From assembly GCA_023445705.1 (NCBI GenBank), contig JAEXKM010000342.1, positions 1-5,246 of the forward strand: 5,246 nucleotides of DNA, given 5' to 3'. The notes below the pieces were generated by a model. The model worked only from the letters and a program-made list of their open reading frames with translations, was not told the origin of the DNA and did no database searches. The position numbers and the translations under genes are program-made. Shown here piece by piece: positions 1-5,097 of this stretch. The stretch's first letter is position 1; each line of letters starts with the position of its first letter. The DNA comes from Pseudomonadota bacterium (GTDB taxonomy: Bacteria; Pseudomonadota; Alphaproteobacteria; Caulobacterales; Caulobacteraceae).

Positions 1-1728
1 GCCCAACGCCTCTACAACCGGGATGCCATCGCCCTGGGTCACCGCGCCCAGACCGCCGGCCTTCGCAAAACTGAGCGTCGTCACCCCGCTGCCCGTAGCG
101 CCGTCCAGCACCACCTTGTCCGACGGCGAGGTCTCGTCCCCGAAGAAGGTGTTGAGCGCGATCTGCCCGCCCGAGGAGGCGTAGGCGTCATGCACTGTGA
201 GGCTCTTGTATCCGCCCGAGCCAGGGGGCGTGAACGCGATGAGCCCGGCGTTGTTCAGGGTCATCACGTCCGACGATTTGGTCATGTTCCAGGTGCTGGC
301 GGGATCGAGATCCACCTTGTCCGCATAGGCGATCCCGCCGGTCAGCTCCGACCGCGTCAGGTCGAGATTTACGAGCGACCCAAAGCCCGGGCTGCGGTCG
401 TTCAGGTCGGTGATGACGTCGCCGATCGCCTCGGAGTCGGTCAGCGAGACATCGATCACCGGCTGCTGGTCGAAGTCGGCCTCCGGCAACGATTGCACAG
501 CGCGCAGGAAGACCCCGCCCTGCCCCTCGATCAGCGCGCCATTGGTGATCGTGATCGAGCCGATGGCGTTGTCGACCATGATGGCGTCGCCGGTCGAGGC
601 GATGACGTCGGAGTTGTCGATCTCGACTTCGAACACGCCCGTCGAGCCGAAGAAGTTGTCGCCCAAGGCCGTGAGGCCGCTGGGCGCGGTGACGTCCGAG
701 CCGTTCTCCAGCCGCAGGAAGCTGTGCGTTCCGCCGCCCACCGTGGCGCCAAGCGATCCTGCGCCGGTGACCGTCAGCGGGGTGCCCGACAGCGTCACCT
801 CGGAATCGCTGCCGACCACGATCCCGGTGCTGTTCGCGCCGTTGACGCTCATCGAGCCGCCAGTGCTGGAGAAGGTGCTGAGCCCCGAGCCGAATAGGGC
901 GAAGGAGAACACTTCCAGGGCTTCGCTGTTCGGGCCGGTGACCGAGATGGCCAGGTTCTGCGCCGTCACGTGGCTGCCGAAGTCGATTACCAGCCCCGTC
1001 TTGCTTCCCGCCGTCCCGACGAGGGTTATCGAACCCCCGCTGATGTCGGCCGTGGCGTCGGCCTCAAGGGCTATCCCCATGCCCGCCCCGTCATGGCGGA
1101 CATCGATGACGGTGTTGGTAATCGTCGCGTGCGACCCATCGGTGATCGATATGCCGTCCTGCCCGCTGGCTTCGTCCGCAGCCGTGACGCGCGAATAGAT
1201 GAAGCTGTTCAGCACGGAGGCCTGGCCGCCGAAGGTGAGCGTCAGCACCCCCTCGTCACGGTCGTGCTGGGTGTTCAGCCCAGTGCTTCGCAGCGTCGCG
1301 CCGTTCATGACCAGCGCGCTGCCCAGCCCGCTACTGTCGTCGACCGAGACGGCGATGGGATGGACTCCGTTGGCGCTGACGACGGTGTTGTCCAGCACCC
1401 CGCTCCCGCTGATGGTCGCAAGCCCGCCCCAAACCGCCACGGTCCGCGACGTCGCGTTGCGGGCAGTCGATCCGCTGAACATCGTCAGCGCCGAGGTGGC
1501 GGTGTTCAACGTGATCGCCGAGCCGGCGCCGTTGGCGTCCACGTTCGCGCCGGCCGCAAGCTGGAGGCTGCCGTTGGCGTTGACCTGGTAGGTCCCGGTC
1601 ACCGCGCTGTTGACGGTCAGCGGCCCTGTCACCACCGTCTGTCCAAACGCCGGGCTGGCGGCCAGCGCCAGCAGCGAGACTGAACACAACACGTATCGGC
1701 GATGTCCGCCGAAAAGCGATCCGCGCAT
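1..1728 (-). CDS. Autotransporter (type V secretion) protein, N-terminal part: signal peptide, beta-helical passenger and start of the barrel junction; C-terminus outside window
   Basis: The frame is open for 576 codons without a stop and runs off the left edge. The start is ATG at 1728, preceded by GGAGG at 1734-1738 with a 5-base spacer. Residues 1-29 look like a Sec signal peptide: basic HRR at 9-11, a hydrophobic run VSLLALAA, and probable cleavage after A-F-G29. The rest is rich in Gly, Ser, Thr, Asn and Asp, with irregular beta-strand repeats (for example ITNTVIDV, ISGGSITLVG), as in pertactin/AIDA-like right-handed beta-helices. The only cysteine I find is C15, inside the signal peptide, as is usual for passengers. 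From about residue 505 the sequence follows the conserved autotransporter chaperone/junction region: YKSLTV at 507-512, then GGQIALNTFFGDETSPSDK, then GDGIPVVEA near the edge. In this family that region is followed by a C-terminal outer-membrane barrel of roughly 270-300 residues, which is not in the window. Expected location is the outer membrane with an exposed passenger. The ligand or role (adhesion, aggregation) cannot be read from the sequence. Confidence 0.9.
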   Translation of the reverse strand, partial: MRGSLFGGHRRYVLCSVSLLALAASPAFGQTVVTGPLTVNSAVTGTYQVNANGSLQLAAGANVDANGAGSAITLNTATSALTMFSGSTARNATSRTVAVWGGLATISGSGVLDNTVVSANGVHPIAVSVDDSSGLGSALVMNGATLRSTGLNTQHDRDEGVLTLTFGGQASVLNSFIYSRVTAADEASGQDGISITDGSHATITNTVIDVRHDGAGMGIALEADATADISGGSITLVGTAGSKTGLVIDFGSHVTAQNLAISVTGPNSEALEVFSFALFGSGLSTFSSTGGSMSVNGANSTGIVVGSDSEVTLSGTPLTVTGAGSLGATVGGGTHSFLRLENGSDVTAPSGLTALGDNFFGSTGVFEVEIDNSDVIASTGDAIMVDNAIGSITITNGALIEGQGGVFLRAVQSLPEADFDQQPVIDVSLTDSEAIGDVITDLNDRSPGFGSLVNLDLTRSELTGGIAYADKVDLDPASTWNMTKSSDVMTLNNAGLIAFTPPGSGGYKSLTVHDAYASSGGQIALNTFFGDETSPSDKVVLDGATGSGVTTLSFAKAGGLGAVTQGDGIPVVEALG

Positions 1729-1733
1729 GGCCG

Positions 1734-1738
1734 CCTCC
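1734..1738 (-). promoter_or_regulatory. Ribosome binding site of the autotransporter gene
   Basis: On the minus strand GGAGG lies 5 bases before the ATG at 1728-1726. It fixes that ATG as the start, since an earlier ATG on the same strand (1773-1775) is out of frame. Its first two G residues also form the last pairs of the hairpin at 1737-1752. Confidence 0.75.
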
Positions 1739-1752
1739 GGATATCGATCCGG
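1737..1752 (-). promoter_or_regulatory. Perfect hairpin overlapping the autotransporter ribosome binding site
   Basis: CCGGAT at 1737-1742 and ATCCGG at 1747-1752 are perfect inverted copies around a 4-base loop (1743-1746). In the minus-strand transcript the 3' arm ends with the first two G residues of the Shine-Dalgarno GGAGG. A folded stem would partly hide the ribosome binding site. A role in translational control is inference; the motif could also be a protein-binding palindrome or chance. Confidence 0.4.
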
Positions 1753-1816
1753 GCAGTGGCGCACACTTCCACCATGACGGGTATCAGGTCGTCGCCCCAG
1801 TCGACCCCAGAGGCCG

Positions 1817-2671
1817 TCAGACCGGAACGTCGCCCGCCACGGTCGTGCGATGCATCACCCGCAGGTGGCCGTCATAACCGCCGTCGGCGAAGTGGACGGT
1901 GCAGCGGTTGTCCCACATCAGCAGCATCCCCTGGCTCCACTTGTGGCGGTAGATGAACTCCTCTTGGGTCATGTGGGCGAAGAGGAAGCCGAGGATCGCC
2001 TGGCTTTCCTTGGCGGTCATGCCCTCGATCCCGACCGTATAGACCGGGCTGACGAACAGCGCCTTGCGCCCCGTAACCGGGTGGGTGCGCACCAGCGGAT
2101 GCGACACCGTCTTGTCGGCGTCGGCCGAGACGATGATCTCCATGGTCCGCTTGGCCGTCTCCTTGGCGAAGACGCCCTGCGTGCCATAGGCGCGGGAGGC
2201 CGAGTGCACCGCGCGCAGCGGCGCCAGCATCGCCTTCATGGCGTCCGACAGCGCATCATAGGCCCGCGAGCAGTCGGCGAAGAGGGTGTCCCCGCCGACC
2301 GGCGGCGTCACCTCCGAGCGCAGCAGGGTCGCGGCCGGCGGCTCCTTCTGAAAGCTCCAGTCGGAGTGCCATCCAGCCCCGAAATTGGTCGCCTTCTCGT
2401 CTGGCTCGCGGCGCAGCTCCAGCACGTTCGGATGCCCGTCCATCGGCTTGATGAACGGATCCACCCCGAAGGCGCCGATCTGCAGGGTGAAGGCCTCCAG
2501 CGCCTCCAGCGACAGCGGCTGGCCGGGAAAGGCCACGACGCCGTGGCGCGCCCAGGCGTCCTTCACCGCACCCAGCGCGGCCGGCCCCAGCGGGCGCGAC
2601 AGGTCCAGCCCCGCGATTTCGGCGCCGAAGCCGCTCGCCTGGGGCGTCACCTTGATGGCGGTCTCTGTCAT
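1817..2671 (-). CDS. TauD/TfdA-family Fe(II)/2-oxoglutarate-dependent dioxygenase
   Basis: This complete 284-residue protein matches the usual TauD/TfdA length (about 280-300). Family enzymes hydroxylate a substrate in the cytoplasm using Fe(II), O2 and 2-oxoglutarate, often releasing sulfite or cleaving an ether. Counting from the ATG at 2671, the metal triad is H102-x-D104 (in GWHSDWSF) and H260 (in WDNRCTVHFAD). R271 and R275 (in LRVMHR) fall at the same +11 and +15 spacing from the distal His as R266 (2-oxoglutarate) and R270 (substrate sulfonate) of E. coli TauD. GGDTLFAD at 126-133 and HPLVRTHPVTGRKALFV at 191-207 are further family motifs. A GTG five codons upstream (2686) is open, but it overlaps the Shine-Dalgarno GGAGGAG (2678-2684), so ATG 2671 is preferred. 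The TauD taurine residues H70, Y73 and N95 appear replaced by D71, I74 and G98, so taurine is an unlikely substrate. The true substrate is unknown; an organosulfonate, alkyl sulfate or aryloxy-acid are family possibilities. It is divergent from the AraC-type regulator, its likely controller. Confidence 0.93.
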   Translation of the reverse strand: MTETAIKVTPQASGFGAEIAGLDLSRPLGPAALGAVKDAWARHGVVAFPGQPLSLEALEAFTLQIGAFGVDPFIKPMDGHPNVLELRREPDEKATNFGAGWHSDWSFQKEPPAATLLRSEVTPPVGGDTLFADCSRAYDALSDAMKAMLAPLRAVHSASRAYGTQGVFAKETAKRTMEIIVSADADKTVSHPLVRTHPVTGRKALFVSPVYTVGIEGMTAKESQAILGFLFAHMTQEEFIYRHKWSQGMLLMWDNRCTVHFADGGYDGHLRVMHRTTVAGDVPV

Positions 2672-2677
2672 GGTCGT

Positions 2678-2684
2678 CTCCTCC
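2678..2684 (-). promoter_or_regulatory. Strong ribosome binding site deciding the dioxygenase start
   Basis: GGAGGAG on the minus strand sits 6 bases before the ATG at 2671-2669. The alternative in-frame GTG at 2686-2684 overlaps this site and has no purine-rich site of its own, which argues for the ATG. Confidence 0.75.
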
Positions 2685-2760
2685 ACACGGACTCATCGCC
2701 GCTTCGATGTGAAGGCTAGGCCCCGTCGCTTGATGTCGGACGCCGTTTTCTTGACCTGAC

Positions 2761-2789
2761 GCGCCATTTCCCTTGGCTCGAATTGGCGC
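2761..2789. repeat. Inverted repeat GCGCCA-N17-TGGCGC upstream of the regulator gene
   Basis: GCGCCA at 2761-2766 and TGGCGC at 2784-2789 are perfect inverted copies with a 17-base spacer, ending 18 bases before the regulator ATG. The spacing suits a dimeric protein-binding site better than a stable hairpin. Autoregulation by the AraC-type protein is a guess; six-base arms in GC-rich DNA can be chance. Confidence 0.3.
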
Positions 2790-2806
2790 ACGTCTATCGT
2801 GTGCGC
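2786..2806. repeat. Inverted repeat GCGCAC-N9-GTGCGC at the regulator start
   Basis: GCGCAC at 2786-2791 and GTGCGC at 2801-2806 are perfect inverted copies around 9 bases, the second arm ending one base before the ATG at 2808. Its first arm shares bases with the other inverted repeat, so both cannot form at once. It could be an operator or an RNA hairpin at the start codon. No function is shown. Confidence 0.3.
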
Positions 2807-2807
2807 G

Positions 2808-3812
2808 ATGAGCACCGCCCTCACCATCATGGCCGGCTGGATGAACGCCGCCCTCGACGGGCTGGAGCGCGAGGGTCTGGACCGCCGCGCCCTCACCCAG
2901 GGCCTGCGCGGCTTCGAGGGCGGCGAGGCGGCCCGCAACTCCCATGTCGACCTGGGCTCGGCCCGGCGCGTCTGGCGGCGCGCGGGGCGCCTGAACCCCG
3001 ATCCCCTGCTCGGCCTCAAGGTGGGAGCCTCCCTGCCCATGCAGGCCAGCAACGTCGTCTCGGTGCTCACCGCCCACAGCGCCAATGTCGGCCAGGCCCT
3101 CGACATGCTCTGCCGCTACCAGACCCTGGTCAGCGCCAGCGGCCGCTATCGCATCGCCCGCCAGCCCGGCCTGCTGACCCTCACCTACGAGCCGGCCGCC
3201 GACCCGGTCGAGGTCTCCCGCCTGCAGGTGGAGTCGGTGCTGGGCACGACCGCCGCCCGCCGCTCGGTCTTCGCCTCCGGCGTGCGGCCGCGCCGCGTGG
3301 TGCTGATGTCCAAGGGCGCCGCTCCCGCCGCGGTCTACGAGAGCTTCCTGGCCCTGCCCGTCTCCTTCGCGGCCAAGGCGGGCCTGGAGTTCGCTGAGGC
3401 GGACCTTGCCGCCCCCATCCGCGGCGCCGATCCGCGCCTGCTGGAACTGAACGCGGCCTATGCCGACAGCCTCCTGCGCGACCATCGCCGGTCCCAGGCC
3501 CTCTGCGACGAGGTCCGCGCCGCCGTCCGCCGCTCGGGCTTCGAGATCGCCAGCGTTCCCGGCGTCGCCGCCGAGCTCGGCCTCTCGGCCCGCAGCCTCC
3601 AGCGCCGCCTGACCGAGGCCGGCGTCAGCTTTTCCAAGCTGCGCGACGAGAGCCGGATGGGCGAGGCGCTCATCCTCCTCACCCAGTCCCAGCTCCCCCT
3701 GCCCGACCTCGCCCGCCGGCTCGGCTACTCCCAGGAAAGCGCCTTTTCCCGCGCCGTCCGGCTCTGGTGGGGCGCGTCCCCCCGACAGGTGCGCCGCGAG
3801 GCGCTGGGATAG
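2808..3812 (+). CDS. AraC-family transcriptional regulator
   Basis: This is a complete 334-residue cytoplasmic DNA-binding regulator. Residues about 15-195 resemble the N-terminal effector-binding domain seen in AraC-type regulators of about 330-340 residues (Arabinose_bd type). The C-terminal 100 residues are a typical double helix-turn-helix: the first motif is at about 249-272 (VAAELGLSARSLQRRLTEAG) and the second at 296-330 (LARRLGYSQESAFSRAVRLW, then GASPRQVRR), matching the AraC signature. The effector is unknown. It is divergent from the dioxygenase gene, and this arrangement usually means the regulator controls its neighbour, here probably in response to the dioxygenase substrate. The start is uncertain: GTG at 2799 would add three residues (M-C-A), and neither start has a Shine-Dalgarno sequence. 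ATG 2808 is chosen as the commoner codon, giving the N-terminus MSTALTIMAGW. Confidence 0.92.
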   Translation: MSTALTIMAGWMNAALDGLEREGLDRRALTQGLRGFEGGEAARNSHVDLGSARRVWRRAGRLNPDPLLGLKVGASLPMQASNVVSVLTAHSANVGQALDMLCRYQTLVSASGRYRIARQPGLLTLTYEPAADPVEVSRLQVESVLGTTAARRSVFASGVRPRRVVLMSKGAAPAAVYESFLALPVSFAAKAGLEFAEADLAAPIRGADPRLLELNAAYADSLLRDHRRSQALCDEVRAAVRRSGFEIASVPGVAAELGLSARSLQRRLTEAGVSFSKLRDESRMGEALILLTQSQLPLPDLARRLGYSQESAFSRAVRLWWGASPRQVRREALG

Positions 3813-3894
3813 GGGACGACGACCTCAGTTCAGCACGCGCTCGGTCCGGCTGCCGCTCGACCGACACTGCCGTTGCGGCAAGGACCTTTCGGGC

Positions 3895-3910
3895 GCAAAC
3901 AGCCGTTTGC
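3895..3910. repeat. Perfect palindrome GCAAAC-AGCC-GTTTGC upstream of cobS
   Basis: Two 6-base arms (3895-3900 and 3905-3910) surround a 4-base centre, 34 to 49 bases before the cobS ATG. If the -10-like hexamer at 3927-3932 is used, the palindrome covers the -35 position, where a bound regulator would repress. It could instead act as the end of the preceding transcript. Function is inferred from position only. Confidence 0.35.
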
Positions 3911-3932
3911 ATTGCGTCCGTAACCCTGTAAT
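3907..3932 (+). promoter_or_regulatory. Candidate cobS promoter
   Basis: TGTAAT at 3927-3932 matches the sigma-70 -10 consensus at five of six positions. TTGCAT at 3907-3912 is a possible -35 with a short 14-base spacer. A transcript would begin around 3939, within a few bases of the cobS ATG at 3944, so the message would be leaderless or nearly so. This agrees with the absence of a Shine-Dalgarno sequence. Match to the Caulobacter housekeeping -10 consensus is poor. Confidence 0.3.
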
Positions 3933-3943
3933 CGAAACGCGTC

Positions 3944-4948
3944 ATGACCTCATTTGCCGATACCCAAGAAGACAAGCTCATCGCTCTGGTGCCGGACAAG
4001 AAGGTGTCGGTGCGCGACACCTTTGGCGTGGACGTAGATATGACCGTCCCGGCCTTCAGCGAGCGCGATGCGCACGTTCCGGACATCGATCCGGCCTACA
4101 AGTTCGACGCCGAAACCACCAAGGCGATCTGCGCCGGTTTCGCCTATGACCGCCGCGTGATGGTCCAGGGCTATCACGGCACCGGCAAGTCGACCCACAT
4201 CGAGCAGGTGGCCGCGCGCCTCAACTGGCCGCTCATCCGCGTGAACCTCGACAGCCACGTCAGCCGGATCGACCTGGTCGGCAAGGACGCGATCGTCCTC
4301 AAGGACGGCAAGCAGATCACCGAGTTCCGCGAAGGTATCCTGCCCTGGGCGATCCAGCGGCCGGTGGCCCTGGTGTTCGACGAATACGACGCCGGACGCC
4401 CGGACGTGATGTTCGTGATCCAGCGCATCCTGGAAGCACAGGGCAAGCTGACCCTGCTCGACCAGAACCGCGTCATCCGCCCGAACCCGTTCTTCCGGCT
4501 GTTCTCCACGACCAACACCATCGGTCTGGGCGACACCACAGGGCTCTATCACGGCACCCAGCAGATCAACCAAGGCCAGATGGACCGCTGGTCGATCGTC
4601 ACCACGCTGAACTACCTGGCCCACGACGTCGAAGCCGACATCGTCCTGGCCAAGTCGCCGCACTACGACACCCCGGAAGGCCGCCGCACGATCGCGGCCA
4701 TGGTCCGGGTGGCCGACATGACCCGCAACGCCTTCATGAACGGCGACATCTCGACCGTCATGAGCCCGCGGACCGTGATCACCTGGGCCCAGAACGCCGA
4801 GATCTTCGGCGGCGACCTGGCCCTGGCCTTCCGGCTGACCTTCCTGAACAAGTGCGACGAGCTTGAGCGCGGCACCGTCGCCGAGTTCTTCCAACGCGCC
4901 TTCGGCCAGGACCTGCCCGAAAGCACCGCGCGGGTGCGCGTCGCCTAA
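3944..4948 (+). CDS. cobS: Aerobic cobaltochelatase subunit CobS (AAA+ ATPase)
   Basis: CobS is the AAA+ ATPase partner of CobT and CobN. Together they insert Co(II) into hydrogenobyrinic acid a,c-diamide in the aerobic cobalamin pathway, in the cytoplasm and at the cost of ATP. The 334-residue length matches known CobS (about 330). The N-terminal segment (about 17-55) carries the conserved VSVRDTFGVD and VPDIDPAYKFD. Walker A is GYHGTGKS at 76-83 with K82; Walker B is VALVFDEYD at 141-149 with D146 and E147. Sensor-1 is probably N191 in LFSTTN, followed by the CobS-typical GLGDTTGLYHGTQQINQ and DRWSIVTTLNY; MSPRT (273-277) places R276 as a likely sensor-2 arginine. Near-identity to alphaproteobacterial CobS over these blocks makes the call firm. 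The ATG at 3944 has no Shine-Dalgarno sequence; M33 and M73 are too internal, since starting there would lose conserved residues. CobT, often adjacent, is not the next gene; a convergent gene follows. Confidence 0.96.
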   Translation: MTSFADTQEDKLIALVPDKKVSVRDTFGVDVDMTVPAFSERDAHVPDIDPAYKFDAETTKAICAGFAYDRRVMVQGYHGTGKSTHIEQVAARLNWPLIRVNLDSHVSRIDLVGKDAIVLKDGKQITEFREGILPWAIQRPVALVFDEYDAGRPDVMFVIQRILEAQGKLTLLDQNRVIRPNPFFRLFSTTNTIGLGDTTGLYHGTQQINQGQMDRWSIVTTLNYLAHDVEADIVLAKSPHYDTPEGRRTIAAMVRVADMTRNAFMNGDISTVMSPRTVITWAQNAEIFGGDLALAFRLTFLNKCDELERGTVAEFFQRAFGQDLPESTARVRVA

Positions 4949-4950
4949 GC

Positions 4951-5092
4951 GGCCCCTCCCCCAACGGGGAAGACGTGACTCGGAACAGATGCTCCCCCGC
5001 TGGGGAGCTGTCGGCAAAGCCGACTGAGGGGGCCTCCCCGCCAGGGGAGGTCTCGACCCAAGGCCCAAACCGCCTCCCCGCCGGGGCAGGTC
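4951..5092. repeat. Cluster of C/G-rich hairpins and direct repeats between convergent genes; probable two-way terminator region
   Basis: Successive inverted repeats fill most of this gap: TCCCC/GGGGA (4957-4970), GCTCCCC/GGGGAGC (4991-5008, 7-base stem), GTCGGC/GCCGAC (5010-5024, 3-base loop), CCTCCCC/GGGGAGG (5033-5050, 7-base stem), and an imperfect CCTCCCC...GGGGCAGG (5073-5090). The block GAGCTGTCGGC...GCCGACTGAGGGGG resembles an interspersed palindromic repeat of Caulobacterales intergenic regions; this is from memory, not a search. Lying between two convergent gene ends, it probably stops or stabilises transcripts from both sides, although no T-run follows the stems. Confidence 0.65.
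5032..5092. repeat. Pair of near-identical 21-base direct repeats, period 40
   Basis: The copies at 5032-5052 and 5072-5092 agree at 19 of 21 positions. They differ at the 12th base (A/G) and the 16th base (G/C). Each copy is itself a GCCTCCCC-type inverted repeat. The left copy keeps a perfect 7-base stem; the right copy has one bulged base. This suggests duplication or repeated insertion of one small element. Confidence 0.7.
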
Positions 5093-5097
5093 GCCCC

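Larger units (their letters stand above)
1729..1816 (-). other. Gap between the dioxygenase gene and the autotransporter gene
   Basis: These 88 bases separate two co-directional minus-strand genes. I see no GC-rich hairpin followed by a T-run, so there is no convincing intrinsic terminator after the dioxygenase, and no clear sigma-70 promoter. The gap holds the autotransporter ribosome binding site, the hairpin over it, and a short imperfect tandem pair (GTCGCCCCA / GTCGACCCCA on the plus strand, 1791-1809). Co-transcription of the two genes is possible but not shown. Confidence 0.5.
2672..2807. promoter_or_regulatory. Divergent control region between the dioxygenase gene and the AraC-type regulator gene
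   Basis: This 136-base region must hold the start signals for both genes. Visible elements are an imperfect direct repeat CGCTTCGATGT (2700-2710) and CGCTTGATGT (2727-2736), 27 bases apart; a TTGACC hexamer (2751-2756, plus strand) that resembles a -35 box but has no good -10 partner; two inverted repeats near the regulator start, listed separately; and one GANTC site (2690-2694), the target of the CcrM methylase in Caulobacter relatives. AraC-type proteins commonly bind pairs of direct repeats, so the CGCTT-GATGT pair is the best operator candidate. No confident promoter can be placed on either strand. Confidence 0.45.
3813..3943 (+). other. Gap between the regulator gene and cobS, with weak hairpins
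   Basis: Two small inverted repeats follow the regulator: TCGGTC (3841-3846) with GACCGA (3859-3864), and TGCCG (3868-3872) with CGGCA (3876-3880). Neither is followed by a T-run, so either is at best a weak or factor-assisted terminator. A third repeat and a candidate cobS promoter lie near the right end and are listed separately. A minus-strand frame crossing this gap has a low-complexity Arg/Gly/Ala-rich translation and is not a gene. I see no riboswitch. Confidence 0.45.

Noticed and set aside
190..1683. Several long plus-strand open frames opposite the autotransporter gene
   Set aside because: Their translations are Arg/Ala/Pro-rich or low-complexity. The minus strand carries a continuous frame with a signal peptide and recognisable autotransporter motifs over the same bases.
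1755..1761. GCCACTG on the minus strand upstream of the autotransporter gene, resembling a B12-box
   Set aside because: Only the seven-base core matches. The 88-base gap is too short for a cobalamin riboswitch and lacks its other conserved elements.
2684..2686. GTG as the start of the dioxygenase gene
   Set aside because: It overlaps the GGAGGAG ribosome binding site that is correctly spaced for the ATG at 2671, and has no such site of its own.
1850..2719. Plus-strand 289-residue open frame opposite the dioxygenase gene
   Set aside because: It mirrors the dioxygenase, whose catalytic motifs are complete on the other strand. The translation is His/Arg-rich without any recognisable domain.
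2256..3485. Minus-strand 409-residue open frame covering parts of two genes
   Set aside because: It overlaps both the dioxygenase (in another frame) and the AraC-type regulator (opposite strand), each with clear family motifs. Long spurious frames are common at this GC content.
3813..3943. Possible cobalamin riboswitch upstream of cobS
   Set aside because: No B12-box or other conserved riboswitch segment is present, and the gap is only 131 bases with a likely promoter close to the ATG.
3679..4086. Minus-strand 135-residue open frame across the regulator-cobS gap
   Set aside because: The translation is low-complexity (Arg/Gly/Ala/Ser-rich) and overlaps both flanking genes in antisense.
3950..5068. 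Minus-strand 372-residue open frame opposite cobS
   Set aside because: It is antisense to a gene with intact Walker A and B motifs. The frame runs into the hairpin repeats, and its composition (Asp/Val/His/Gly-rich) is typical of a shadow frame.
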